32,804 bases of DNA from the NCBI GenBank assembly GCA_015852425.1, contig JAAAIG010000171.1, forward strand, positions 21,787-54,590. Direction: 5' to 3'. The number at the start of each line of letters is the position of its first letter. The stretch's first letter is position 1. The notes under the pieces are model-generated. The model was not told where the DNA came from, did no database searches, and saw only the letters and a program-made list of their open reading frames with translations. The stretch comes from Gryganskiella cystojenkinii (Eukaryota; Mortierellomycota; Mortierellomycetes; Mortierellales; Mortierellaceae). Below, piece by piece: positions 1-10,908 of the stretch. The translations under genes were made by a program, and so were the position numbers.

Positions 1-21
1 TTTTTTTTTTTTTTTTTTTTT
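1..21. repeat. Poly-T run at the window start
   Basis: The window opens with 21 T residues. A homopolymer at the very edge suggests the contig stops there because assembly failed. The only N gap in the window also abuts a homopolymer, a run of 22 A. Confidence 0.8.
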
Positions 22-554
22 GGCCCATTGGCTTGAGTTTGCAAGAGCCAAAATACGATGTTGGAAGGTAGAGGTTGGAGGTGTGGCCACACAGACGGGA
101 GATAAACGTGACGGGACAATGGGATGAACGACGCGAGGCTAAAACGTAGGACATGAATTCGATTACGAATAAAGAGAAGACAGACAACAGATAGGTAAAG
201 ACCCAATAATAGAGGGGAGACAAGGACATAGACAGGACCGGGAAAGGAGAAAGGTATTTGGGAAGGAAGGTTTGAGTAGATAATACTGGTTTATTAAAAT
301 GGGAGGAGTTCATCCTCTTTTACACTAGTGAAAGGGAAGCTAGGTAGTGAGTACTGTATTTCCCAGACGGCTGCCCTGAATAAAGATTCTCGATCTTTGT
401 CTGGCTATTTCCCTCTTCATGTATATATTCACACCTGGTTTATGAATGATACTTCCTAGTGTGGTCGAGCGCAGCCATGCACCTTTGGTCGAGTGCATAA
501 GGGAACTTCGGTTGGTAACGAGGGGATCTGGCCTACGTTCCTCTCTGGAGCGCA
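22..554. other. Non-coding stretch left of the transposon relics
   Basis: I see no gene here. The sequence is A/G-rich with short degenerate ORFs on both strands that resemble no family I know. The right part probably belongs to the decayed gypsy element that becomes recognisable from about 555. Confidence 0.4.
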
Positions 555-940
555 GTAGGTCGATCGATTGTCTTGGAAGAGGACTACGGATGAGACGCCT
601 TTCCAACTTGTGTACGGATACGACTGCGTCTTGCCTATGGGCATCAATCACCATTCTTGGACCGGATTGGATAGGATTGGAAGAATGTCAAAACAACGGC
701 CGAGCTATTGGTAACACGGGCGATCCAGTTGAGGTCCTATATGTGACTTTGCGAGATAGCAGGTGTACTTTGGCTACTGGTCGTCTCAATAACAAGGGGC
801 TGTTCGATGATACTCATCGGATCCGAGAGAAGGCCTTCGAGGTCGGTGATCTTGTCCTGATGAGGGACTCTTACTATCGGCAAGAAGGCCGCTACGTTGC
901 AGTTTCGAGATGTCCATATCGAGTCTGAGCGATCTTTTAT
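555..940 (+). pseudogene. Ty3/gypsy retrotransposon integrase tail, frameshifted remnant
   Basis: Three plus-strand frames together give the end of a Ty3/gypsy polyprotein. Around 556-670 one frame reads SWKRTTDETPFQLVYGYD and continues with VLPMGINHHSW, the typical end of the integrase core. A second frame around 685-730 gives KTTAELLVTRAIQLR. A third frame, about 790-870, gives NKGLFDDTHRIREKAFEVG followed by DLVLMRD, the usual basic GDLVL-type tail. The frame changes and an in-frame TAA soon after the YGYD segment show that it is dead. The order along the DNA is correct for an integrase C-terminus. I see no LTR, reverse transcriptase or protease in the window, so this is a truncated relic. 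Assignment to Ty3/gypsy rests on recalled family motifs. Confidence 0.72.
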
Positions 941-946
941 GAGGGT

Positions 947-1198
947 GTGTACAAACTCGAGAAATTGGCGCAACTGGCAAGGAGGTATCTTGCGATTCCT
1001 GCGACGTCTGTGGCTTCTGAGCGCATGTTCAGTTTCGCGGGTAACACCGATACAGACAAACGCGCTCGCCTTTCTTCCGATTCTGTGAGCGACATCGTCT
1101 TCTCGTACTATGCAACAAATTGCTTTGCTTTGCTTCTGCAAGGCAGTCTGGGTACAACATTTAATTTAATCCTTTTAAAAGATATTAATAGTCCTTGA
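947..1198 (+). mobile_element. hAT transposase C-terminal dimerisation domain fragment
   Basis: This ORF, which has no ATG start of its own, reads LEKLAQLARRYLAIPATSVA, then SERMFSFAGN and TDKRARLSSDSVSDIVF. This is the conserved hAT C-terminal dimerisation region, with the hallmark 'ATS..SER.FS.AG' followed by 'KR.RLS'. Only about 60 residues are recognisable. The catalytic RNase-H-like core and BED zinc finger are absent upstream, where gypsy sequence sits instead. It is therefore a fragment of a hAT transposon or of a domesticated derivative. No terminal inverted repeats or 8-bp target duplication are visible to me. The remaining residues up to the stop at 1198 are probably non-coding read-through. 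Confidence 0.75.
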
Positions 1199-1779
1199 AT
1201 ATCTACATTCCCATAGAAGTTGTTCAAAATGATAACAAAACCACTAGTTCACCTATCAATACCAGCAACAATGATTAGAAAATGAGCGATGATCGTTGAA
1301 AGAAATAGGGCATCTTTTTTTTCAAGTTTCTTTCGGTTAACCGGCGATGGTGTCAACCCAATTTTTTTTGGTTAAGGATTTCCTTGGGTTTGACCTGGTT
1401 AATGAAATGTGCTGCCAGTCAATTCGTCCGAGGACCAAAAAAAAAAAAAAAATGGACGACTAACTAAAAAGAAGCCTCAAGATTTTAACTGGCATTAATC
1501 TCCATGTATATCACATTTATCCTTATTCAGTGGGGACAAAGCAATGGTTTAAGGAACGAGCACAAAGAAAAAAAAGCGAAAGAAATGAGGGTCTAACACG
1601 AAGCGCATATCGTAGCTTTGCTGTAACAACTCTTCTCTATCTTGTCAATCTCCATTGTCATCTCTAAATCAGGTTGGGTAGCTTGCAGGTTACAAATCCA
1701 CAACATAGTCGCGATCACAAATACATGGAACAACAACATATTGTGACTGTATCAAAAAAAAAGTAATATGACATAAACT
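1199..1779. other. Intergenic, 3' flank of the UBE3B gene
   Basis: This is AT-rich sequence with A and T homopolymers near 1315-1322 and 1437-1451. No coding region is supported. Its right side should hold the 3' UTR and polyadenylation region of the minus-strand ubiquitin-ligase gene that ends at 1780. I see no canonical AATAAA on the minus strand close to that stop. Confidence 0.5.
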
Positions 1780-4700
1780 TTATGATAGCTCAAAGCCTGT
1801 GTTGGACATGATCGCATAACGCAGTTTCTCTTTCAAGACTGATTTCGAAGTAAACGGAGGCAACTTCAACAAATTGAAACATGTGGAACTATTACATCAA
1901 TCAAGAGCAAAAACAGCAGAAGAAAATACAGCAGCAACAAGGAAAACAGAGTTAGTTAGTCTTATGCCTACTGTCTGCCAAGTGAATATAAAGAGGTACG
2001 ATAATAATGATGAAACCATCAAATAGAGTTGTGAGTCGCACCTGGTTGGCAATCGCGCCTTCTTGCCTGCGGTTTCTCCAGATCCCCCACCGGGTTTCCC
2101 TAGAACACCTCCGAAGAAGGATTTGACCACGCCCATGGGTGCAGGCGTCCCGTTCTGATCCGAGGTTAACGCGAATGCTGACCTCGAAGATGACGGTGAG
2201 GACGATCCATTGGATCCACCCTGGTTCGAATTGTTCCCACTTGACAACGCCGAGCGGAACCTCGATCCGAATCCACCGCCGCTCGATCCATTGGTCCCCG
2301 AACGCTGATGTTGAGGCGATGTTGTTGTCGATTGACTCTGGGAAGCCTCGGCTCGTTGTGCTCCACTTCCAAATTGTCGTGGCGGTGGTGCAGTGGTTCC
2401 GTCATGATTCAGATCCGAGGTCGTCGGATTCATCACCAAACGAATCGAGAACGGCGGGTAAAGATGCTTGAATCCACCCAGAGGAGGCTGTACATATAAA
2501 ACAAAGCCAAGCAGGAATATGGAGAGTTTCAGATCCGCGCTGTGTCTTTTTGAAGAGGAAATGATCCTAAGCAAGAAAAAAAATCACGACAGCCTTACCT
2601 TGGAGCAACTGGTGACAAATTTGAGAAAAGCGCGTTTCTCTTCCGAGTTGAATTCGCTCAGAGCCGCCCAAAGGTTTCGGATCACTGGGTGTTGGTCAAA
2701 ATAACCATTCTGGTACTCTGTATGCGCCCTCAAATCCTGGACGTCTATATTGGGAGAATAAACAAAAAAGGGGTGGCAATGGAAGATCACGTCAGTGCTG
2801 GATCAGCTATGCTAATACAGTTTGCGGACGAGATTATTTTGACGATCTTACCAAAGTCGACATCTTCTCCGGCCATGACACGGTGCAACTCTTGTGGCGA
2901 AAAGATGGAGATCCATGGTAACGGGATAATCGAACGGAACCTTAAAAGGCCATGCAAAACAGTGTAAAAACGCATGAATATAAATGCTATCGTCCAGCAG
3001 ACCGATCACCTCTCCCAAACCATATTAAACTCATGCCATATCACAACCTACCCTTCAATAAACGCCCGGGACTGTTCCTGGATCTGCTTGTTCAATCGGT
3101 AATCCGAAACTTGAAAGATATAATTGATCCTATTCTCCTTTGTCACCTCGACATCCTTGCCACCTTGCAAAAGCTCGACCGTCCGATGGATCCCAAAGAT
3201 TTCCTCATCCATCGAGAACGTCAGCCCCAGATCCTCGACATCGCCTTCATACTTTTTCAAAAACATCAGATTTCGAAAAACTTCCTCATCAAACGATCGC
3301 ATCTCATCCAAGAACACTGTCCGGCCCAGAATCTTGGACAAAAAGAACCCTGCAAACTTGACCTCTACCAGCAACCCTTCATACATCGACTTGCCCAGCA
3401 TCTTGCCAAAAAGGCGAAACAGTTCATTCCAAGATCCCGGGTGCGTATACGACGCCGTCGGTGAAGGGTAGAGCATATTCATGGACGCTGTTGTGGTCGT
3501 GAACAGATTTAGATTCGGTGAGAATCCCATCTCGAGGAACGATTCCATAAACTCTTTGAACGGGCCGCCTTGATCGATTCCGGCCTCATCTGCTCCGACC
3601 TCATTCACAAACTTGACTCGGATCGTGTTCTTCCAGCCGTTGGCGGACAACTGGCCAAGTTGTTGATACCCATCTTCAAGAACAAACCCACGTCGGACCT
3701 TGACCATCACCGACTGGTGTAAATCTGGTCTCACCAAAGCAAGACTCTGTCCTCGTTGAAGTTTGTCGTCCTTGATAAAGTTTCGAAAGATCTCCAGTCG
3801 GGTGCTGAACGGGATCACATGCGGCATCGTCTCGAGAATCTGTAGGGCCGTACGATCTTTTTGTCGAACCTTGGCCATGAACTCATTTGGAGTTGCATAT
3901 TGAGGTGGGGCTTTTAAAGATGAAGACGACGAAGAAAACGAGAGGAGGCCGAGCCCTTTCTTGATAGTCCCTGAGGATGTGCCATTGCTGGATTTGGTTC
4001 GACTGTTGTTGCTGCTCGAGAGCGAGAGTGAGGCGAGAAGTTGAAGCGGCGATGAAAACACACTCTTAGTTGGGTGAAGCAAGAGCCAATGGTTGGGCGG
4101 ACAAAATGTTCTCCTGCAATCGCGCTCATAGATCTGTAGTAGGACTTGACGTGCATGGTAAAAGATGGGTGGAAGACTCGGTGGCGCTGGTAGCTGTCCG
4201 ACCAGGCTAACAGAGCCGGGTCCCATGTCAGTTGTTGAATCCTCCTGATTACTCAAAATCGACAGGCAAAACTGGTTCAAGAACCCAGACATGAACACCA
4301 ATTCCGAGAGTAGCCAGGGCTTTTGTTGTTCATACATGTCGTCGTCATCCAGCGTGCTATCGTCATCGAAATGCAAAGAAGTAATAAATGTCAGTAAAAA
4401 TTTCGACGACATGTGTGACATGTGGACCAAGATCGCAAGACTTTAACGACGACCAATGACTCACATCAGGAAACGAGCGCAGCACTCACAAAAGATCTGC
4501 AGAATCGAAATCAACGGTTCTTGCTCCAAGCCATGACCACCAGTTACATACGCAGCCTCCAGGTAGATTCGCATCTCGCCCTGAGGACCCAGAGTCGCCA
4601 TGAACCTCCAAAGCTTCACAAGGAGGCCGGGGAGGTACATTAAAGTCACCAGGATCTTTGTCTTTTGAGAGTCAAACGATCGCATCAACGTTACATAAAA

Positions 4701-6058
4701 CAGACATGCTTGTTGAATCTCGATCGCCAGTAGTGTACGCTGAGGATCCGAGACAAGCGCACGATGACTGTCCTTGGAGCCTGTGGTTGTGGTTCGACTG
4801 TGATGGCCAGGTGAATCTGTAGGAGAACCGGGTCCACCGATTAACGGACTCGTCACCGCGATCGCCCCATTATCTGCCGGACTCAGGTTCAAATCCAAGA
4901 TGACCGAGAACGTCGCCATTGCGAAATCTCGACTCCAGAGATACTCCAGCTGAGAAAACAAGAGCTTTGCCTGAGAGGCCGAGATGGGGGTGTTGTCGCG
5001 CGAAGAATTAGTATTGGTCCAGGAAAAGATTGGATGGTACTGTCGAAACTCGGTCGTTTGGGTCACAGAGACGTATTTCTGGGTATGAAGCAAGAGCACG
5101 ACTGCAGTATCGACCAATCGTGGCCGGAAAGTCGCCCGTTCCGCCTCTGTGGCCTTGCTTAAGTGTAATCTGTAGAGTTTTGTCAGATTGCAGAGCAAGA
5201 ACAAAGCATCGTTGACGGTCAAGGAGGAGAGGATAAAGGCCTGATGACGGGGATCGAGGATCGCATCCAAGGTCTGGTCTAGGACACGACTCTTCCATGC
5301 CAGCTGAACGCAAAGGTCATCCATGCATTCCGAGAACAGCATAACAGTCAATATGTGGCAGGTAATCCCTACAGTTGTCGAGTCGTCACTGTGCAGATTG
5401 ATGAGATTATCCTTGGCCGCCCTTTTCGAGGCCGCCGGTGACGGGGTTTCGGCCGTCCGTTCCTTGTCCACGGACTGTAATAGCAGACAACACCTCCACA
5501 TGGCTGTGATCCAAGTCGTCAGAGCCTTTTGCTTCGCAGCCTCGCTCGGCGTGATGGATGTCTTCTTGGCACGCTCTTGAAGTTGGACCAGGGCTTGGAC
5601 GCGAAGGCGGAGACCTGGCTTGATGTCCTTGTAGAATTGCCCACTGTTGAGGATTCTTAAAATTAAATCTGTGCCTCGGCTCTGCATCTGAGCTCGAATC
5701 GGGGAACTGACATTCTCAGGGAGTCTGAACGTGTTGATATCGACGAACGACATGACGAGGCGCATCTCGGGTCCAGACAGGTAGAGTTCTTCTTGAGCTT
5801 GAACGATAGGTGGGCTACTAGTTGTTGGTTTGCGCGAAAAAAATGGGCTCTTTAATGTAGTGTGGTTTGGTGTAGGAAAAACTGGTGTTTTGATGGGGTC
5901 CCTGAGAGCACCGGTCAATGCCTGGATGCATGCTTGATTGAGTCGAAGGAGAACAACAGCAGCTAAGCTGGCATGGCGTGAGTGTAGCAGGATCATCTGG
6001 AAAGGCGCTTGAACAATGGCCTTTTGTCCAGGTGCTGGAGATGATGGCGGAGGTGTGG

Positions 6059-6090
<32 letters not shown>

Positions 6091-6569
6091 GCGGTTGCGT
6101 TCAGGGTCTTGTCGATGGTGGGCGAACCAGCGCCAGTTGTCGACGAGGAATTTAAATCCTGCGCTGTGACAACAGTCTTGGACAGGAGCATCCTACACAG
6201 AGTCGCGAGTCTTTGATCATCTCCCATCATCGTCTCATCCGAGCCAAAGAAAGAAGAAGAGGAAGACGAAGAAGACGGGTCATAGAACCGTACGAGCAAG
6301 TAAGCGAGTTGCAGGTTTCTTAAAAGACTCTCCGCCGGGGTGGCAGGCATGTTGTTTGAGAGCGCGTCCCAGTCCTGTCGTAGACGAGTCTTTGTTGCTT
6401 GTCGAGTGTGCCATCGTCGGTAGTGAGCCTGTATCCGAAGGGCGGCCTCGGTTTGGATCGCGGTCTTCTTGTCAATCTCGGATTGTTTACTGCGTGCGAG
6501 TCTGTCAGCCTTAGTCTGGGCGAGCAGTGCAGCCTTCTTGTCGGGACCAGATGGACGCGTAGGGAACAT
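1780..6569 (-). CDS. UBE3B: HECT-type E3 ubiquitin ligase, UBE3B orthologue (six exons)
   Basis: Exons, complement: 4465-6569, 3052-4356, 2852-2940, 2599-2744, 2042-2487, 1780-1888. All introns are GT-AG and all phases agree, giving 1399 residues. An ATG at 6569 opens an N-terminus rich in K and A, with an IQ motif at residues 41-56 ([11 protein letters not shown]), a calmodulin-binding signature of UBE3B/UBE3C. The HECT domain runs from about residue 940 to the end. Its C-terminus reads [15 protein letters not shown], so the thioester cysteine is Cys1367, and the protein ends NTGFELS. Those residues, [17 protein letters not shown] and AFIEGFRSII match UBE3B better than UBE3C/Hul5. The enzyme accepts ubiquitin from an E2 and passes it to substrates; animal UBE3B is linked to mitochondria. 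Oddities are a poly-threonine tract and a roughly 126-residue low-complexity insertion (1234-1359) just before the catalytic loop. Confidence 0.93.
6058..6090. repeat. (GTT)11 microsatellite inside the UBE3B coding region
   Basis: Eleven uninterrupted GTT triplets read on the minus strand as ACA/AAC-type repeats, in the frame that encodes poly-threonine of the UBE3B protein near residues 160-173. They are followed by a proline/serine run. The repeat keeps the frame, so length changes would add or remove threonines without breaking the protein. Confidence 0.9.
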
Positions 6570-6928
6570 GTGAATGAAATGAACAGTTTGTATTATTCTG
6601 GTGCCGTTAGTGTACTAAACAAGAAAACAAGAAAACAACAGTGTCAAAGAGGAAGAGGATGCATAAAGCTGAAATGAGGTGGTGGGTAAAGTGAAGGAAA
6701 TGAAAGAATGAATGAATGAAAGAAAGGGAGAGGCGAAATGAATTGATTTTATTGCCGACATGGAAACCTGTCAAAAGGGAGGGAATGTCTCTTTTCGAGA
6801 CAAAACGTGCGGCGCAATATAGCCGAGGAAAATTGAAAAAAAGATCACGTGCGGACCATGGCGACAATCGTTTTTGTATTTCTTCCAACGCGTTAATTAC
6901 CCCACCAGCCAATACAGAGCAGATCTTG
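6570..6928 (-). promoter_or_regulatory. Upstream region of the UBE3B gene with a CACGTG site
   Basis: This is the presumed promoter and 5' UTR of the minus-strand ubiquitin-ligase gene. It has purine-rich GAAT/GAAA repeats near 6701-6735 and a palindromic CACGTG E-box at 6846-6851 within TCACGTGCG. CACGTG is the core of basic helix-loop-helix sites such as Cbf1 in yeast. A single copy could be chance. No TATA box is convincing. Confidence 0.3.
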
Positions 6929-8108
6929 CTAATCCTCCCCAGTGAGCATCTTTGGTAATCTACAGGGCAAGGCCCTGCCGCGAACAACAAACTCCTCTTG
7001 ACCAGCGTCTGTGCTTTGCATATAAAGAAAAACGGAGTCGAGCCTCCTGAAAGACTTTCCCTCTACAATATGATCCTCGCCCACAAGGGCAAATTGGTGT
7101 CGAGCAGCGTTCGTCATAGACCTCTAGACCATCCTTCCTGTAAAATTTAAGCATAAGTATAAGACCGCCCATGCAGCCGTTACACCAGTGAAGAGGAGGT
7201 AGAAGTGGGATCGTTATTCATGCTCTCCGTGAAACCAAAGCCAAACAGCTTTGACTGTCGCCTAGAGAATTGAGGTAGGCAAAAACCTCGTCAACCTCGA
7301 TCCTCGACTCAATCTTCTCCTCCAGCGAGCCTACCTTTGAAACGGCGACGACTGATTTCTTCAAGTTTTTAGTCAACAAAATACTACCTGGAGATACGGA
7401 TGGCTCGACCGCCATAAATACGGCCACAACAATATCTATTTCCTTCAGTATGTCAAGTTCGAGCAGGTCTCTCAATCCCTGCAAGACAGCCTTAACGACA
7501 ACACCTACCCCTTTGCCCATAGAATCCCTTTTGAGAGGAACGGTTAAAGGACAGTCACAAGATCCCCTCCGAGAAGCCCAACAACAGACCAGCACAGGTA
7601 TTTATTTCATCTTGGATTCGCTTAAACCGCCGTTTTCAATGGCGGGTAATATCGCATCGTCAGACTCAATCGAAAGGACTTCCCGGGTTCAGAATATGAT
7701 GAATCTACGTGGTTCAGGCATATATTTGATGCTGTTGACGCCGAGGAATGATCGGCTGACGAGCGAGGAGACTGGATCGACATTCAGGCATAAATCATAG
7801 CAAAAAAACCTTTTCAGTTGAAGTCGGGGATGCAAAGACAATTACAGATACATGAGGGTCTCCTCTTGCCTCTTACCCTGGCGGCTCTAGTCCGAGAGGT
7901 GTGTTACTCCAAGTCCATCCGGCTCGAAGTTTAGAACTGGCCAAGAGGACTCTGGGCGAGATGTGGATAAAAAATCAGATTCACTTGATATACAAACGTT
8001 TATCGTGGATGCACAACCCAGCAGCAGAATGGTGGTGCAAATCTCCCCGCCAATGGCAGACAAGAAGGTTGCAAAGGTTGGTGTGCCAACCCTTACCTTG
8101 GAGTACAT
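6929..8108 (-). pseudogene. Decayed minus-strand coding remnant, family not recognised
   Basis: On the minus strand, one frame from about 7800 to 7218 reads like protein for some 190 codons but is broken by a TGA near 7693 and a TAA near 7607. Segments include SSLVSRSFLGVNSIKYMPEP, SIESDDAILPAIENGGLSES and LELDILKEIDIVVAVFMAVE. The last leads into a 125-codon open stretch ending at 7218. Further open pieces with protein-like composition flank it: 7887-8108 (FATFLSAIGGEICTTILLLG) and 6929-7117 (ALVGEDHIVEGKSFRRLDSV). I cannot name a family. The pieces may be exons of one decayed gene; it is less likely that the stops are sequencing errors. The plus-strand ORFs over the same DNA look less protein-like. 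Confidence 0.38.
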
Positions 8109-9068
8109 GCCAGCCGGCAGAAGGCAGGTATGAAGATCGACTATGCCGCATAGAACATGCTTTGGCAGAGCTGTCGCACCTAACTAAGCACCCCATCTTA
8201 ACGCGATAACGACAAATCCATCATGCTGAGAGCTGGAATGGATGGTGCGCGCCAACCTGGACGACGCACCTTAATGAGCAGCACTAATCCCCCCGCCAAC
8301 CGGCAGCAAGGAACTGACATGTCAGTCTTGTCTTGGGACATTTGAGGGCGGAGAATCAACGCAGAAATTCGTGACGTGTTTAAAAGGCGCGAACCGTGCG
8401 CGTAATTGCTGATGCGATTTCTGGATGTTTGCATCTTGTTCTGCTCCTTACCATCGTTCCAACGCATTTTCATCACCTTTGTCATGATACTCGGTTTTCG
8501 TGACCGTGACCGCGAAGCAGCCGCTGGACGCGGTCCCCACCCTCTAACTACCTCCGCCCGCGGTGCCCATCCCAACATTCGTTCCCTCCCTCAGGGCAGT
8601 ACTGCTAATCAACGCTCTCCTTCCTTGGACTCCGCGGGCTTCCTTTCCTCCTTTCGCCACCATGGGACGCAAACCAAGGATAATTGGAAGGGAGCACAAA
8701 AGCCACCTATTTTTTCGGTGTGTGTCTAAAGAATAAAGACTGAAGTTTTGTGCTTTTATTATCGCCTCCTTCCCTCCTTCCCTCCTTACATCCTGACAGC
8801 AGCATCACGACCCAGATGAGTGAGTGCAAGCAACAACGGAGCCATTATCAACGGGGACCAACATTAGCAACTTTAGCAATTGCAGCAATCAATACGTTCA
8901 ACTTTGCAAGCTCTATCAACATTCGTCGCCATTTGCATAGCCTCTCAACCCTTCCCCCGTAATGCTTTACTTGATACTTCCTTGAGCTCACACTCCATGC
9001 GTTAATCAAGGCGATGACAATCAATCAAAAAAGGAACAAGACCTGAACCTCCATGTTATGGTCCGAGG
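8109..9068. other. Gene-poor interval with CT-rich tract
   Basis: No gene is supported. The overlapping ORFs (for example 8198-8578 minus and 8406-8729 plus) are biased in composition and match nothing I know. A pyrimidine tract of repeated CCTT units lies at about 8763-8788. The right part may have been the promoter or 5' end of the LRR-like pseudogene that becomes recognisable at 9069. Confidence 0.4.
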
Positions 9069-10908
9069 TTGACATTTCGACGTCCAAGCAATGCCAAGTT
9101 GTTACCAATCCAGCAGTTTGCAAAAGCCCTTGTTCGGCAGTCCCAGTTTCTTGAATCGTTCTCTACAAGGGAGGTTCATGCAGGGGACTTCGCGAACTGG
9201 AGAAATCAATTGCATCACCCACAGTCTCGGTCACAACGTCGAGCACAGATTCACTTACCCCATCAAAGCGCCGCCGCGGACTCTAAACACGCCGTATTTC
9301 ACCCTTGAACCTCCTGATAAAGGTTCTCAAATGTTTGACTTTTATTCGATTCAACTTTCTGCACAAATCCCATATTCGACTCGACAGTTATTCGACATTT
9401 AGAATCCGTGCTCTTGATCACCCTCACCAACCAGAACATGGATATGCAAAGAGTGTGTCTGAAAGGTGACTACAGTATGACGGGATTCACTTTCGCCAGT
9501 TGAAGTCTTTGAGTCTGGAGGATCATCTAAGGTATCACCTGTTCAAGTTCATGTCAGTCTCTCGATCACTTCAGCATCAAGACGATGGACCATACAGCAA
9601 CCTTCTAGTCCTCTTTGGATGTTGTCCCCATGTCTCAAGTCTGGAGATTTGCTCGGGTACAGCGTGGACACCATACAAGGTGGCCTTCAGCCTTGGCAAA
9701 GTCTTTCCTCTTCTCAAACACCTGGCCTGGGTAGTTCCGGGCACACCCGAAAGTATCTGCAGTGCCTTCGTTATGGCCAGCCAGAAGTGGTGCACACTAA
9801 AGATCTGCCCGAGCGCCCGGTTCTTTGCCAAGTCACAAGAGTGCCTGTTGGAGCGGTGCCAAGGCCTGAGACGCTCGATCTGGAGAATGCCCATGGCGTC
9901 TCCAATGGGTTTCTTGAATCCTTTCTCGCAAGCAGCCCCTGTCTTCGAAGTTTGAATCTTTTGCCGTCGCCGTCATGCTTGATCGATCACCCAAGCCCAT
10001 ATGTGGATGCTGGACGATTGCCACGATCAGCTCTTGAAAAAGAGGTGAGTGAAGAAGATGCAGAAGACGAGCAAGAGGATAGCGAGATTGACGAGGATGA
10101 CGACGAAGCTCTCGACTGGCCCCCTCTTGTCGAATCTGCCGGAGATGTCAAGTAGGCGTCGGTCGAAATCGAGTCTCTATCTGTCGAACTCAACCTCGGA
10201 GTTAAACGCGCAGACGTCTTCCTGATAAACAGCAACACATACGATAGAACCTCTCAGCCAATGGCGAACGAGGAGAGGAACCGCCATCTTCGCATTTACT
10301 CCCAACTCTCTCGGCTCACCCTCCTGAAGGAACTAAGGGTTGGCGTTCGCAACCAACTCAGCACAGCCGTCAGCACGAACGAGACTTCCTCATCTGAAAA
10401 TCAACTGTTCCAAACGATCAGGGAGAATAACATTCAGTTCTCACTGGATTCTGGACTCGAAATGTTGTCGACCTTGCAGGATCATGAGGTTTTGGATGTC
10501 TCGGGCACCAACCACAAGATTGGGGTTCCGGAGCTCAAGTGGATTAAGCTCTACTGGCCTAAGTGCAAGATCGTTGATCTACTCCGGCCGCGATCGTGGG
10601 CAGATGATGATTGGACGGAGTCAACTAGTGATGTGATCGAGTTCTTGGAGCAGAACAGGATGAACTTGGTAAGCCTTCTGTTCGCCGTCGGCTTTCCCCT
10701 TTTCGGTCGACAGATGAAGAGTTGGGAAAGGTTCGCTCCATGGGATCTGATTAGGAACTCTTATTACAATTTCATTTCGTGTGGATACAACTTGACTTTT
10801 ATTGTTTGCAGTCCATTTTGCTCAACATTGCAGGATATCTTACCAGCAAGAAAAACAACAAACTCAATATTGCAATGTTGCGGAATAACTTGCGAGGAAA
10901 ACAACTAA
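9069..10908 (+). pseudogene. F-box/leucine-rich-repeat-like gene, frameshifted pseudogene
   Basis: Consecutive plus-strand pieces in different frames build one LRR-like protein. 9069-9150 gives LLPIQQFAKAL; 9160-9402 in another frame gives GTSRTGEINCITHSLGHNVE; from about 9470 a third frame gives GIHFRQLKSLSLEDHLRYHL and FPLLKHLAWVVPGTPESI. Near 9868 the frame changes again to ETLDLENAHGVSNGFLESFL, then SSPCLRSLNLLPS. That last frame continues through an acidic segment to a lone TAG at 10153-10155, beyond which the same frame stays open to 10908, including YSQLSRLTLLKELRVGV and VLDVSGTNHKIGVPELKWI. Such large F-box/LRR-type proteins are abundant in Mortierella-like fungi (from memory). The N-terminal F-box itself is not visible. 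At least three frame changes plus a stop argue for a pseudogene rather than introns. The end past about 10670 may be intronic. Confidence 0.65.

Noticed and set aside
1897..2574. A separate serine/glycine-rich minus-strand gene
   Set aside because: The stretch contains HECT C-lobe text ([15 protein letters not shown]) and splices in phase on both sides, so it is an exon of the UBE3B gene plus intron read-through.
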